From positions 2,483,501 through 2,547,500 of the forward strand of contig JAILWY010000016.1 in NCBI GenBank assembly GCA_022113835.1: a DNA stretch of 64,000 bases. The letters run 5' to 3'. Positions 25,231 to 38,002 of this stretch are shown here, one piece after another; position 1 is the stretch's first letter; the number at the start of each line of letters is the position of its first letter. The position numbers were made by a program, and so were the translations under genes. The notes under the pieces were generated by a model that did not search any database, was not told where the DNA came from, and worked only from the letters and a program-made list of their open reading frames with translations. This DNA is from Atopsyche davidsoni (lineage: Eukaryota > Arthropoda > Insecta > Trichoptera > Hydrobiosidae).

Positions 25231-26813
25231 TACGTTATTCTTACGTTAAAGTTACAGTACTCGGTTATAAAATTTATCATGTTACCCTTGACGGCTTATC
25301 AATATTTGTATCTTCTTGTGTGACACACGCCAGACACGTGTAAAACGGGCAGGTGAGAAAATAACCCCATCAGGTTGACCGGAAAACAGCCGAGACTGGT
25401 CCCATCGTGTGTAGCAGCAGCGTCGTTCAATGTCTCGGATGACACGAGGATCGCAAATTTATAAGAACAAATTATGAAATTCTCTAGTACCGGTTTCTGG
25501 CCGGTGCGTTATAATATTATGCAAATTTACCTGCGAAATCTTCTCCGGCCTGCCTCCGAGCGACAGTCTTCCGAGGCGTTATTTTTTTTCATCAGCAGGT
25601 GGATTTTCGATCCATTTTTTTATTTACCCATAAAAACATTTCATAAATCATCGCCATGCTTTTTTTTTTAAATGATGGGTGTTTGTACGATGGGTGATAA
25701 TTTTAATTTTGTTCAAATTAGGCCATTTGAGAAATTCCATGTAAACGATTAACAATGAGCAAATGACAATGTGCCATAAGACTATGACGCAATATTAAAA
25801 ATAAACTATTTAATAATGCTGTATTATTATATATGTACAGAAAAGAAAAACGCAATGCTCGAATGTTACTTATTTTTAATACATTCAGGCCTGTTTACAA
25901 TTTGAAATCATATGTTTATTTGTTAAAGCCTAAAGCCACGATAATTGATTTATTTACTTGTATCTTCTAATTATTTCATTTTTAGCTTGAATGATTTACA
26001 AAAATTAAATTGTTGTTTAATTCGATGTTTACAAAATAAACTATTTATTTATGGACACTAACAATATATAAGAAACATTTTATTTTATAAAAGATAAATA
26101 TAGAATAATGTTAAAAGAATTTATATATTGAACTTTTTTTGGTATGAATTATGCAAATTTTAACAATGTTTATATATTGGACTTACAATATTGTTTTGCG
26201 TTGAATTTGTTATCTAAAGGGATATTTACAATCTTATGCTGAAAATTATTATTAATACCTAAGATTGCCAAGTCGATTTTCTTAATCGCATGATAAGTAA
26301 AAAATCTTTAATTACTCATACAAAACATTTTTGTATGAGAAGTTATTTTTTTTTTTCATGAATATAACTTAATTATTTGATGCTGTGCTTGTTTTCAGAA
26401 CAGTAGTTAGGTTATTTGTAAGTTGCGCACACGTAGAGTAGATTTTAGCAGTTACGTTGGTCATCACTCATGTTTGAAAAGCACCTTTCAATCGCAAATT
26501 AGCAGGTGTTGTGTCGTAATCGTTGCGTTCGGACGGTCCGACGTCTCGGGAGCGCGTAAATGCTTTATTATACTGTGCTCTGATATTCCACACCCGAGAT
26601 TTATAATTGAAGAATACTTTATGTTTGTAAGATTAATGGTGGAATGGCGTATGTTTAATAATAGATTATGCACATCAAACGTAGGCTCTAAAATTACAGC
26701 AGTCCTTCCGGAGTCGTAATAAATATTTTAGAGGGAGTGAATGAGAGCTTCGTTTCTTAGGTGTTCTTTCAAGCCTATCGTGATTTTCAGAGACCGGTGC
26801 CTCGAGGCATATA
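25231..26813. other. Gene-free DNA; GC patches at 25320-25640 and 26400-26720
   Basis: The patch at about 25320-25570 (GACCGGAAAACAGCCGAGAC, CGGCCTGCCTCCGAGCGAC) and the one at 26400-26720 have balanced composition but no recognisable coding content. The remainder is AT-rich. Confidence 0.5.
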
Positions 26814-26820
26814 GAGCGTG

Positions 26821-26873
<53 letters not shown>

Positions 26874-27040
26874 TACTTATTACTAAAGTACAAAAAAATA
26901 TTTTTACTGTCACACTCTCATTTTTCAGCAGTGTTTGTTTGTAAATTAATCAGAAATAGGTTATCAAGCATTTCTTCATTTTGTACAACCATCCAATTTT
27001 ACTCGTAGGAATTTTGAGGTGCTTTCTAACAAAAAGAGCG

Positions 27041-27117
<77 letters not shown>

Positions 27118-27280
27118 CTACTAACTACTTTACATATGAGTACAAAAAAATATTTTTACTGTCACACTCTCAATTTTCAGCAGTGTTTGTTTGTAAATTA
27201 ATCAGAAATAGGTTATCAAGCATTTCTTCATTTTGTACAGCCATCCAATTTTACTCGTAGGAATTTCGAGGTGCTTTCTA
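26814..27280. repeat. Tandem duplication carrying (TA)n tracts
   Basis: Two ~220-240-bp units start GAGCGT(G)ATAT at 26814 and GAGCGTAATAT at about 27036. Each has a (TA)n tract (26826-26871 and 27043-27104), then ACTGTCACACTCTCA, TTTTCAGCAGTGTTTGTTTG, AGAAATAGGTTATCAAGCAT and GAGGTGCTTTCTAACAA. A much diverged third unit (TTTTCATCGGTATTTATTTG) follows at 27311-27360. The ORF made of Ile-Tyr repeats here is an artefact of (TA)n. Confidence 0.8.
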
Positions 27281-27362
27281 ACAACAACAAAAAAAATTAA
27301 TGATAGTACTATTTTTCATCGGTATTTATTTGCAAATCAATTAGAAAGAGCTCATAAAATAC

Positions 27363-27422
27363 CCGCAAGTGAGACTCGAACGCGTCTTTCGTCGTCTCGC
27401 CCAGCCACCCGACCACGGGCAA
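27363..27422 (-). repeat. tRNA-like (SINE head) segment
   Basis: On the minus strand: GTGGTCGGGTGGCTGGGCGA, then GCGTTCGAGTCTCACTTGCG. This has an A-box-like TGGTCGGGTGG and a B-box-like GTTCGAGTCTC at tRNA-like spacing, with CCCG/CGGG able to pair at the ends. No clean cloverleaf or anticodon loop could be closed by eye, so I read it as a tRNA-derived retroposon head and not a functional tRNA. Confidence 0.35.
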
Positions 27423-27439
27423 GCGTGACTAATTTTGGC

Positions 27440-27579
27440 CGGGTAGCACTTCCGGCGCATCCGCTTCCGTTCCGCTGGGCTTCCCCTTGGCCTTTCCCAC
27501 GGCTCGGTGGCATCGGCGGCGGTCACTGCCGGCCAATCAGAGAGCGCCGCGCCGCCTGATGACTCATTACTCCCGCGAC
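27440..27579. promoter_or_regulatory. GC island with CCAATCAG and TGACTCA
   Basis: GC-rich block containing GGCCAATCAG (CCAAT box 27533-27540) and TGACTCA (AP-1 type, 27560-27566) 20 bases apart, with CpG-rich flanks GCGCCGCGCCGCC. A piggyBac terminus lies just to the right at the TTAA 27580-27583, so the element inserted beside or into this block. No TATA box or initiator could be assigned. Confidence 0.35.
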
Positions 27580-27932
27580 TTAACACACTAAAGGCGGGGC
27601 GGGTACTAGTACCCGATTCGCGGACTGCTGTCTGAAAGCGAGGCGCGTATTAATACCTATTTGAATGTGTTCACTCTAAAAGCGACAGAAGGTCATTTTA
27701 TTCTTTAGGTTTACAGCTCAAAATGTTTGTTTAGGACTCGTCAACGTTACTTCTACCAATACTGTCGAGTGATTCTGAACAAAGTGACAATGAAGAAGTG
27801 AAGTGGTCAGAGAATGATAATCCTCCAATTATTGAACAATTTTTAGGACAAAGTGGTATTTTTGTGATGCCAAGTAATCCGCAAAGTGTGTATGAAGTGG
27901 TTCAACTTTTTATTGAAAAACGATTTATTTGA
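27580..27932 (+). pseudogene. piggyBac-type transposon end with degraded transposase N-terminus
   Basis: TTAA at 27580-27583 is the target site typical of piggyBac elements. It is followed by CACACTAAAGGCGGGG and a perfect 16-bp palindrome CGGGTACTAGTACCCG (27600-27615), as is common just inside piggyBac ends. An ATG at 27723 is stopped two codons later by TAG (27732-27734). The same frame then stays open from 27735 to the TGA at 27930-27932. It reads as an acidic N-terminus (LSSDSEQSDNEEVKWSEND) followed by IIEQFLGQSGIFV, which fits the start of the piggyBac DDD transposase region (pattern P-F-x-G-x-x-G-I). The catalytic aspartates lie downstream in this family and are absent here. It is a dead fragment; the right end was not found. 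Confidence 0.6.
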
Positions 27933-27936
27933 CTAC

Positions 27937-28224
27937 GTGCAAATCAAAGAGTGTATAGACAAGATTTCACACATGCAATTTTACGCGAATTTTGTCCGCT
28001 TCGCACATCAGTTTATTTCATTTGGTTACCCGCTTGAAATATAAATATAATATAAACTATTGTGTAACAATAACATTTAATTTATTAACAAAAATCTCAT
28101 AATTAACTCGGAGTTGCTAAACGGAAGAAAAAAAATCAAAAAGTGCAAATCAAAGAGTGTATAGACTAGATTTCACACGCATTTTACGCGAATTTTGCCA
28201 GTTTAGTCAATTTGGTTACCCGCT
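27937..28224. repeat. Pair of ~90-bp direct repeats
   Basis: GTGCAAATCAAAGAGTGTAT at 27937 and 28143 each lead to TTTTACGCGAATTTTG and TTTGGTTACCCGCT (ending ~28034 and 28224). The copies are separated by ~108 bases of AT-rich DNA. They directly follow the piggyBac remnant and may be part of that element's non-coding remains. Confidence 0.7.
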
Positions 28225-28245
28225 CAAAGTGTGTTTTAAAAACTA

Positions 28246-31200
28246 CTGACAGCCAAGAAAAGGGACTTTGCAGCACCTCATTTGGATAATTGCTATTTTT
28301 TGTATAGAAATTAAAAAAAAATCGTACAGTTGATGATCGTTGTGTTCACGTTGTGAGATTTTGGCAGCCTTGTTAAAACGTGTGTTCTTCTTTCTTGGAT
28401 GTTGTGCTGCGCTATGTTCAATCTCCAGTCTATAGATATGGTCTCAAAACATCGGAAGACTCAAAATAGTTTTACTGTGATAGAAATATATTTATAAAAA
28501 ATCAGAAGAAACAATGCACACACACATACACAACTACAAGACACCATTCACATGAAATCAACTGCATAATACAAAAAAGCGCAAGACGCTTCAGTGCACG
28601 ATTATTTATATCTATACAAGTGTCATATTAAGCTATTCACTTCACTTTCAGGCCTGACTTTCCCTGAAAAAACTCCGAGCACTTTCCAAGAACGCCGATT
28701 TTCCCCGACGGGAACAGAGAGCGGCTCTGCGGTCCCATTCTTGGGATTATTTTGTCGAGCCGACTCGTGATAACGATCCCACATAAATATATACAATGAA
28801 GAGTACTTTTTGTACCCCACTTTATCGCGGATAAACAATAATCTATTATTACTCTAACGGAAATTCTAACGGTTTGATGCGTTTCAACGGCACGTTGCTG
28901 CCGGTTCCCTTTAGTGTTTAATCCACAACAGACTAGTTTAATTTGTGATACTCAATATATAAACCACAATTGCGAACAGCTAAATTGCAAGGAGATTATG
29001 AAATATTATGTATGAAGGCTTTGAGTGTGATATGTGCTAACAAATTCAAAGATAATTTTCATTATAAGATAGTATATAAAACTATTAACAACCTCATCGC
29101 AAATGATATCTAACACACTGGTTATCATATTTATTTTATTTACCAGGTGAGAGTTGGAACAAACTAATGTATACATTTTACAGCATTTTTTAAAAATAAT
29201 GTATTTTTGTGATTATTTCAAGGTTTTTAATTTTTATTGTTTATTGATAAAAGTTTAAAAAAATATCAAAATGACATTCCCCCAAGTACTTGAAACAACG
29301 AAAAATTTATAAAATACCTCGTATTAAAATTAAAATACGTTGTCAGTTTTAGATATCATTTCATATTTCTACAAATGGGGGCCACAGCTCTGAGGGGCGT
29401 TAATTTGGGTCTTATTTCAGAGAATCTGAAAAAATGGGTTATGCTTCGGAACTATTATTACGATCATGCAACTCTTTGTGATTTGAAGCGATGATGGGGT
29501 ATTTCTATGCCCCGGGGCCGCGGCAAAGGGCCGAGAGCGAGTGGAGGTCTGGAGATCAAATTAGGTTCTCGAGACTCGAACCTCCGACGCTTATGATGTA
29601 GATATTTGAGAAATATCGAAGTGCCTTCCTTTGATATTTATAAAGCTTTATTATCTCTAAGTGGTTTGTAAAATATTTTATGTTTTTTTGTGGCAATCAG
29701 CCCATTATACTCATACTTGATAAAATAATTATTTTTTGTGCATTTAGTCTAGGCTGGTTGTTGGGGTCTTTGAAATAAAAAAATTGATATACCCTCTTTT
29801 TTATATATTTAAAAAATAAAATATTACACAATCTCTTTGATTTATTGCGATTACGTGCAATCAATATTAACTTGAAATATTTTATTTGAAAAATTTAATA
29901 TGTTTATCGAAACCGATACACTTTAAAATGTTTTTAAATTATGCAGATCTGTTGAAAGTCACTAATCATGTTTTAGCATACCAGAAAATCATACTAGTTT
30001 AAATGTGTTAAGGTCTCTAAATTAATTGAATTTGCCGCTTCTGTATATTTTGCGAAAATAAATTGTACAGCAAAGTAACTAATTTCGTAGATGTGTGTTT
30101 AAAATGTTAATAATATTTTTACAGTGGATAGACATTAAATTGGAATATTTAAAAATTTCTCCATCTTTACTGCGATGAATACAATTTGTACATGTGTTTC
30201 GTACAATGATAAATAATGATCTGCGGGTAATCTCTGATCTATTGAAATGATTTTATTCATGAACGAATCTGCTGAATGGACTCGCGGAACCGTCCATATT
30301 TTTCATGGCCAGCTCAGCGTTGGGTCGGCCGAGTCATTCGGACTTAAGTCAAAGCACATTATCGCAAGTCATCGGAGCTCGCGGCTTGGGACTGGTCAAA
30401 GATCTTACGGATTTGTATCGGCCGATCGATTGTGATAATCGATTCGATGAAAGCGGCAAAGCAAGACAGAACTGCAAGATTACAAACGTAGCTTTGTAAA
30501 ATTGTATCGAATTTTATAATAGTTGTAATCTTGACTCGGCTCTGAGTCCGTGGATCTATTGACAAACAAGAAATATAGATGTACTAAAACCTATCTAGAA
30601 AAAAAATAATTCATTCAGTTGACAGTACCGTCGCCGCGTAAAACAATCCGCCATATGAAATCATTGAAACCCCATTACTGAAGATTATTAGGGTCGTGGA
30701 TTGGGATTCAGAGCACGAAGTAGGACCATCGCTCCAGCTCACTGATGAGACAAGCGATTGAAGAGGTTTATGTTTCCATCTCCACGAGTTCTCCGGTGGT
30801 TCCATGCCCTCCTCTCTGCACTTACCTGTGCACACCTGCATTTATTCGATACTACAAATACAAGGCTCACCCAGAGTAACCAATCGTATCAGGAATTAAA
30901 TTTTTTTTTGTTGCATTTTGAAAGAATAAATTCACATGTATAAATATCTACATATTTATTTTACTCTACTTGGTTTCATGATAAAACTCGGTAAAGATAA
31001 AAGATGCAATTCCTCATATTGAACTAACAACAGTTACATGAATATATTTTTTATATCATTTTATAAAAAACGCCAGTGTCGCTTCTTCTAAACGGAATAT
31101 TAATTCTATGGTGTTCTCAAAATAAAACAAGTTTTTTTTATAATTAATGCGTTGCATTATTGGCCGAGGTCAACCAGTTTTTCCATGGAAGGAGGTGGCG

Positions 31201-31465
31201 CATGGTAGCCATGGCGCGAGGGCGTGGCGGGTGTGACCACTGCCTTACCGATTAATAACATCTCCAGATAAGACCAGAATACAACATCCTACGAGAAAAA
31301 TCAATTAAGAATGCTTAGAGGCGATAAACAAGGAAACGCACAAATCAAAGCTTTGGACTTTAATTGATAAATTAAATTTTTGGCTTCCTTCACTGTTAAT
31401 TCATTTTCATTTTCAGATATCTTGTAAAGAAACGTCTTTGACTTAATTATTTTTCTTCTCTGTTG

Positions 31466-31547
<82 letters not shown>

Positions 31548-33158
31548 AATCGTATGACCACTTCACAGAAAACCTACCTTGTGGTATTCATTAATATTTA
31601 TATGACTATTATCGCATCAGAGAATGCTGTGGAGCTGGTCCATTTTTCAACCTCCCGTTTTGGTTGTCGATCGATATATGCAAATGAGAATCGATTGTGC
31701 ACCTGTGGAGTCATCAGACATTCTGTCACCTTGCCTTGCAGAGGGACTGTCCAGCATTAGTTAAATTATTCAAAGTCGAATCTTTTTATTCCACGTCAAG
31801 CAACCGCGAGACGCACTTAACAAGAGATTAAATCGGTGTTTTGGATTTCATAAAGTTTTAGACGCCTAATATGTATCTGTCACTTTGAATAAATTACATA
31901 TACATCTAATGTTATCCTGACAAAAAAAATTGTGATGTATTGTTTAATCGACGTTGACTTTTAAAAAAATATGTTTAAATTTTATATTAATGAAAATATT
32001 TAATTGTTTCATATAAATCAGCTTTTTTTCTCAGATTCTCAATCAGTTAATACTCGTCTCTTTTCTGTAAATGGCAACGTATCTTAAACACCCGATCAAA
32101 TAACAAACCGCTCAGTATACGGTAATAATATCTATGACCTATTTGAAAATAAATGTATCATATTTTACACTGGCTTAGTAAAAAAAATTAATCTATTTTT
32201 TCCAATTTGTATTTGAGCTATTTCAAAAAATTATCTTCACTCATTTTTTAAAATAGCTTCAAATTCTTAGCATCGATGTTAATATCCCGAAATGGTTTTT
32301 TTTGTTGGGAATAAATAACATCATAAATTATTTGAGTCACGTGTGCTCCTCGCGGGAGGGCAAATTCTTTCCATGCTTTCAATTTACATACGATTAATCA
32401 TATTTTCTAAAAGAATACGAAGACTCGCATCTTATTATGTATTAACTTGAAATTCCTGTCAGAGATGCACAAATATCGTCTTTTCCAACATGAAGCTCAA
32501 ATAATAAACCGGCTTGTATTTGTACACGCCGGGCAGACGTTTTAAAAATATTAAATATTTGTATATTCCTACGTGGACTTATTTTTATTTATGAACAATA
32601 CATTTGTATTTACGACAAAATGCACTCAAAGTAATTAAACTTTGTAGATATTTTACAAAAAAAATTTGCAGTATTACCGTCAAATATTTATTTTTTAAAG
32701 AGAACAAAAATGAATGCACATATAGTAAGTCATTCGTGCAATCAATAAATATGAAATAAAAAATTAGATTATCATTGATAATAAATATGAATATCTTCTC
32801 AAAACTGTCTATAAGTATTGAGTGAAAATATGAACAGCTTAATAGCTTTTCAGTTTGGAGTAGTCTGAAGAAAGTCTTCCGAACGCGAAAACGTTCACGA
32901 AAAAAAAATCGTGATATCCAGGCCATTTGGCTATTCAAATTTGTTGTCCTGCAAAGCCTTTGAAGTAAAGGCGCACCTGCCTCATTAGAAGCCACCAGAG
33001 ATGCGCAGGCTCCGGTACAGCCCCCGCGAAGCCTTCTTAATATTCATCGATTTCCTCGATAATGCCTTGCTGCTCGCTCGTACGCCGTATAATTAGCCGG
33101 TTACATTGTTTGTACAGCAGGAGAAGAGCGAGGCCCCGTATTATTGACTCTCAGTATA
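28246..33158. other. Gene-free DNA with several GC islands
   Basis: No exon recognised. Islands: 28640-28920, 29440-29640 (GCCCCGGGGCCGCGGC; on the minus strand GGAGGTTCGAGTCTCGAGAA resembles a B box), 30220-30560, 30600-30880, 31160-31290, 31640-31840 and 32920-33150. Short ORFs overlap them in several frames without known motifs. A (TA)n tract fills about 31466-31543. The ACAGACTAGTTTAATTTG dispersed motif lies at 28928-28945. Confidence 0.5.
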
Positions 33159-33795
33159 ATCTAGAGCAGTGCTTCTCAAAGTGGTCCCTACGGACCCCAG
33201 GGGGTCCCTGGGATCATTCAGGAGGTTCTTAGAAAATTAAAATCCATTTGGGGTCCCTGAACAACGTCTGAGAGTCCACGGTTTTATAAAATAAAAAGAT
33301 TGTGACACATTTTTATTAATATGGAAGTTAAAATAAATAACAATGAATACATTAGTAGCGATTTTTACGTTCTAAGTAAAATATAAATATAGACAGGTGC
33401 ATAAAATACAAGTAATAACAGGCATCGCGGTGAGTCAAGGAACGCAATAGAGTCGATACTTGCACTAACTAGTCTATAATATGAATTTATGTAGTTTTTC
33501 ACCAAGGGTCCGTAGGCAAAATTTGACTATGAAAGGGGGTCCATGGGCAAGTTTTGACTATAAAAGGGGGTCCATGGGCAAGTTTGGACTATGAAAGAGG
33601 GTCCATGGGCAAGTTTTGACTATAAAAGGGGGTCCATGGGCAAGTTTGGACTATGAAAGGGGGTCCGTAGGCAAGTTTTGACTATGAAAGGGGGTCCGTA
33701 GGCAAGTTTTGGCTATGAAAAAGGGTCCATGAGCAAGTTTTGACTTTGAAAAGGGGCCCGTGGGCCAAAAGAGTATGAGAGCCACTGATCCAGAA
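33159..33795 (+). mobile_element. Non-autonomous hAT element (MITE), copy 1
   Basis: The element is 33167-33787 (621 bp). Left terminus CAGTGCTTCTCAAAGTGG; the right terminus on the other strand reads CAGTGGCTCTCATACTC. Both fit the CAGTGNTTCTCAAA ends of hAT-superfamily transposons. Flanking 8-bp sequences ATCTAGAG (33159-33166) and ATCCAGAA (33788-33795) match at 6 of 8 positions, with TA (or its remnant CA) in the middle, as in Buster-type hATs. No transposase is encoded. The inner half is a 31-bp minisatellite (33504-33751). The same family is at 56633-57109 in reverse orientation with a perfect 8-bp duplication. Confidence 0.85.
33504..33751. repeat. 31-bp minisatellite inside hAT element, ~8 units
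   Basis: About eight 31-bp units built on GGGGTCCATGGGCAAGTTTT followed by GACTATAAAAG, plus a ninth partial unit merging into the terminal repeat. Units alternate in places (GTTTTGACTATAAAAG then GTTTGGACTATGAAAG, twice in succession), which suggests that a 62-bp dimer was itself duplicated. There are no spacers, so this is not a CRISPR array. Confidence 0.9.
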
Positions 33796-36700
33796 TAACC
33801 AGATGTGTTTTAAATGTATAAACGGAATCCAAAATTGCTGTATATGTTATTAGTTTGACTCGGCACTGAGTCCGTCAATTTATGAGCAATCATAGAAAGC
33901 CAGAGAGTCTGGTAAGAAATCGAAAGTTTGTAAATCAAAAGAGAAATTAATTATAGGTGTTTAAGAAGTAAAATAGACTTACGAGACTATCTGCTAAAGT
34001 GTGTAAAACAATAAGAAAGATAACAAGTCTTGTAGTATTTGAAAAGAAGAAACAGTATTAGTAAGCAAAAATAATATTTAAACTTTTATATATATATCTA
34101 GATTGAAAAAAAGACATTAACCAAGCAATCCGTGGGATGCTAGAGTTCAAATAATTATTTATTAATTTTCTTGCAATCCTTTATACGTTTATGATGATAA
34201 ATTTACTACATCTCTAAATTTAATCAAAGATAAAGAAGTTTTTAAATTTATTATAGAGTGCGATTATGAATTTAGACAGTGATAATAATTTGTTGAATTA
34301 TCATTACTATTTTTAGTTTTATTTTATTTTATATTTATAAATACATGGTTAATTATTTTAACAATGAAGTATACCATGGCTTATGAACCATCGTGTATAC
34401 ATCAAGACAGGTGTTTGCTATAATAACGATCTTTGGTTTCTCCCAAGGCGATGGCATTCCCGAATCAGTTAACATCTCTATCGTTAAACTCCTTTCCTTA
34501 CCATATGATCAGATTCTTTATAAAATTGCAAGCAATACCGTAGTGCTAATGAACCGACGTACTCAGTATAAAACCGTAGCCTTTTTACACGACCGGAGCT
34601 CGCTCGCGATTCTGGGACGGAAATTGCAAGCACAATTGCAATTGAATAACTAAATGACCGGGGAATTGATTATTCACACAGCTAATATAAAGTGTATGTG
34701 ATTAAATTTGTATTACGGCTTTTATAATTGAATGTAGGTTTTATGAACTCTTTTAAATATTTGTTGTGATCTCTTGAGCAGCATTATTATACTATTATCA
34801 GCTTGCTTCCTCAAAACATTTTGTGTCAACTAATGCAATGTTAATACGAAAATTCTTCTTAGGATTCACCTGGATTGAACTTTTGGCATCTTCAAGCATA
34901 GTAAGGTTATGTAAACTATTTACAAATGTGCAAATGGCAAAGCTTTCGAAAAAAAAGCAAAGATTTTCAGGAGTAATTTTAATTGAAAATAAATTTTAAA
35001 TGATTGTATACAATGCAAACGATGTTACGTTTTTTTTTAAAGTGATTTAAGTTGTATTGATAATTTTGGTATACAGCAGCCTTATGTCGTATTGCAGCAT
35101 TTATTAAAGATACCATGAAGCTGCCAAAGCTGAAAAAAATACTTGCGTCACAGCATAAAAATATTATTTTATTGTAATGAAAAAAATTTAAGTAGAAGCA
35201 TAAAACCAACTTTGTATTTTGAGCATTGTTTGAAGATGTTTAATGCAATTATTTGATATTTTTTGCTATGTGAGACAGTCTCTTATTGCGTGCTCTCCGA
35301 ATAGATACAATCGCCAAGGCTCCCATCTGATATATTCGAATGTGCGCATGCTTGTATGCACTTTTACAGCGAATGTTTTCAGTCCCTGTCCCATGAGCCA
35401 CCCCCTTGTATTCCATAGATACCTGTTGTGAGCATGGCACACCAAGTTCTGTTCAATATCAATATTTAAAACTTGATTGAATACTTACTTTCACTTTTTA
35501 ATGCTTATCTATTTTATAGTAAATATTTTTATAAATCGAGCTTATTTTTTTAGTTGTATCACGACTTTAATGCTTTTATCTTAGCAATGACGCAAGTGGT
35601 ATTAAAGTTTTTGAAAATTTTCATTTTAACCCTTTTGAATGTATCGTGTTTAAAATATTGTTTATACGAAAAATTTAATCAAATTTATTTTTTTCGAATA
35701 CAACCTACACCGTTTTTATGCGAATGCTATATGCTTGTAATATGCTATTAACACAATAAGCTTTTATGTCTGAAATGCGGATTCATTTAATAATCGGTAT
35801 ATAAAGCATTGCTGATTGATTACCACTGATGGAAAAAATCTTTGCATTTGAATGATTATATTATTTACACCTGTAAATAATGGAGTGATATTTTCCAAGT
35901 TATTAAAATACAATGCAACTGCACGAGTTTTGATGAGTCCATTAGAATTTTCTCCCAGGTAAAGTGCTAATTCAAATTTACTACCTTTTGTTGAGGTGTA
36001 TATGTATACGAGTAACACTGCCTCCGTGGAAAGAAATTACGAGGTTATTGCTTTAGTGTCTAGATACCTATAGATTTACTTTTTAAAAAACTTGCAATAA
36101 ATTAAATCACAATAGAAATGTTTTGTTATTACTCGGTGTATGTAGTTTGTTTACTCTTGAAATAAAAAATGAGTTACCAACTAAAGCAAGCATTCGTGTC
36201 AATAATCAACTTTTTTACCAACTGCAAAGTTATTCACACCAACATGGAGAGTTTTAACAATGGGTAGAAAATAATCATATTGTATAAATTCATGAATTAA
36301 ATATAAACCTCTTCTTATCTTAAGAAAATCTCGTAAGTCATTAAAACCGATCTGTTTATTCACTTGCATTGAAACCTAATACTCATTTAATGAAACCCAA
36401 TCTAATCGATCAAAAAATTTTAAATTTCTTAACATCATTTAACTTGTTAATCAATCGTTTTTTTATGTTCTATAAGTCTTGTTTCTGAATTTATATTAAA
36501 AAGAAATATCGTACATTTCAAGTATACACATATCGTAAGTGTGATAACTAAATTTCGAATAAAAAAGCTACGTGTAGCGTGTTTATATAATACTGAAAAT
36601 ATTTAAAATTTAGTAAGCCGCGTGTACGGAGAGCACCTGCGAGTAATATACCATTTTAAATTGCTACCTGTTACAAAGGTCAAAGGTGTCTCGATGATTG

Positions 36701-38002
36701 CACCACCATACGTGATTTATCCAACTTACCTGGCATTCGATCTTTGATATGAAGATATTTCTTACGGGAATTAATCTCTGATTTAGGCAAATTGATATTC
36801 TAAGTATAGAAAAAAATTGATGGATGTTTACCATTTTATTATCGACAGTTAGTTTTGTTCACGCGATACAAGCAAGAAACAAAAAACGTATACGATTTTT
36901 TCCGTCGATTTCTACATAAATTATTTGTAAAAATTTAATCATTTTAATAAGACTACTATTTTATACTAATTCTGTCTATAATAGCTCTTTGGCCGTTCAA
37001 TCAAAAAATTTTAAAACGCTGTAGTATAATCATTTTTTTTTAAATTTTTATTTTACTAAGTTTAGATTCAATTCAATGATTTAATACAATTGAGTTTAAT
37101 TCCTATATAATATATTATTTTTTATTAATTTTTCATGCGTTGATACTTTTAAGCATAGAATGAAACGCATATTAGATTCGGATACTAGATCACTATCTGT
37201 ATATGTTAACTTTATAGGTATACAATACTCAGGTATGTAGCAAAGAAACCTAATAGTTTATTTGCAATATGCTCATCGGGCACGCACCAGGATCACCATA
37301 TTTCAAAATCCACCGATAATAAGGGAGTCGTGCTCCCGTACGTGGAGATAGAGGATATCAATTTCCGAGATAAGCTGCTCCACATAATAGCCTGTCTTTT
37401 CAGGCCTTGCTGAAAAGCGCGCGTCTTCATCGCGGGATGATTGCCCGCCAGCCTCCACATGCAGGGCGAGATCGAACTATCGATTACTTATTATTATCGA
37501 TTCATTCAAGTAAATTGAATTTTTAACCATCCTTATATCCGGTGGACGGAAAACAAGCCATCTTTGAACTATCAATTAAATCGATTTGAACGAATGAATA
37601 AAATCGTTGTGCGCGTCACTAACTAACAAGTTTACTCGCAACTTTTCACGTGATGAAACTCAGCGGTGCCCTTACGGATTAAACTCAGTGTCAAGTCGTA
37701 TATTTTATAGATTTTTAGGTGATATTAAAAAAATCTTGAATGTGATAGTGCCCGTCACTAATAAGCGAGCTAAAAAAGACCCTGTGAGGGGCGAGTAATT
37801 TATATTCTGTAATTACAAGATGGGCGATACGTTCTAGACCACGTCATTGTCCCGGCGCGGCTCGCCGCTCGCGCCTTCGTTAATCTTGCTCGTAATAATA
37901 GAGCAGATCTGGGATTCCCGGTAAATCAGCCGAGCCGTGATCGCAGGGCAAACAGAGCACTCCCAGTTTCCGTGCTGGAACAGCCCCTCGTCTCACTATT
38001 AT
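33796..38002. other. Gene-free AT-rich DNA
   Basis: No exon recognised. Mostly low complexity. More balanced patches occur at 34390-34660, 35270-35430, 36640-36760, 37270-37480 (GAAAAGCGCGCGTCTTCATC) and 37800-38000. Short ORFs there have no recognised domain. Confidence 0.5.

Noticed and set aside
27019..27201. Ile-Tyr repeat protein (also at 12201-12506 and 31301-31561)
   Set aside because: These frames exist only because (TA)n reads as alternating Tyr and Ile codons. There is no start context or conserved content.
33504..33751. Array of ~31-bp repeats resembling a CRISPR array
   Set aside because: The units are directly adjacent without spacers, lie inside a hAT element with terminal repeats and an 8-bp target duplication, and the genome is eukaryotic.
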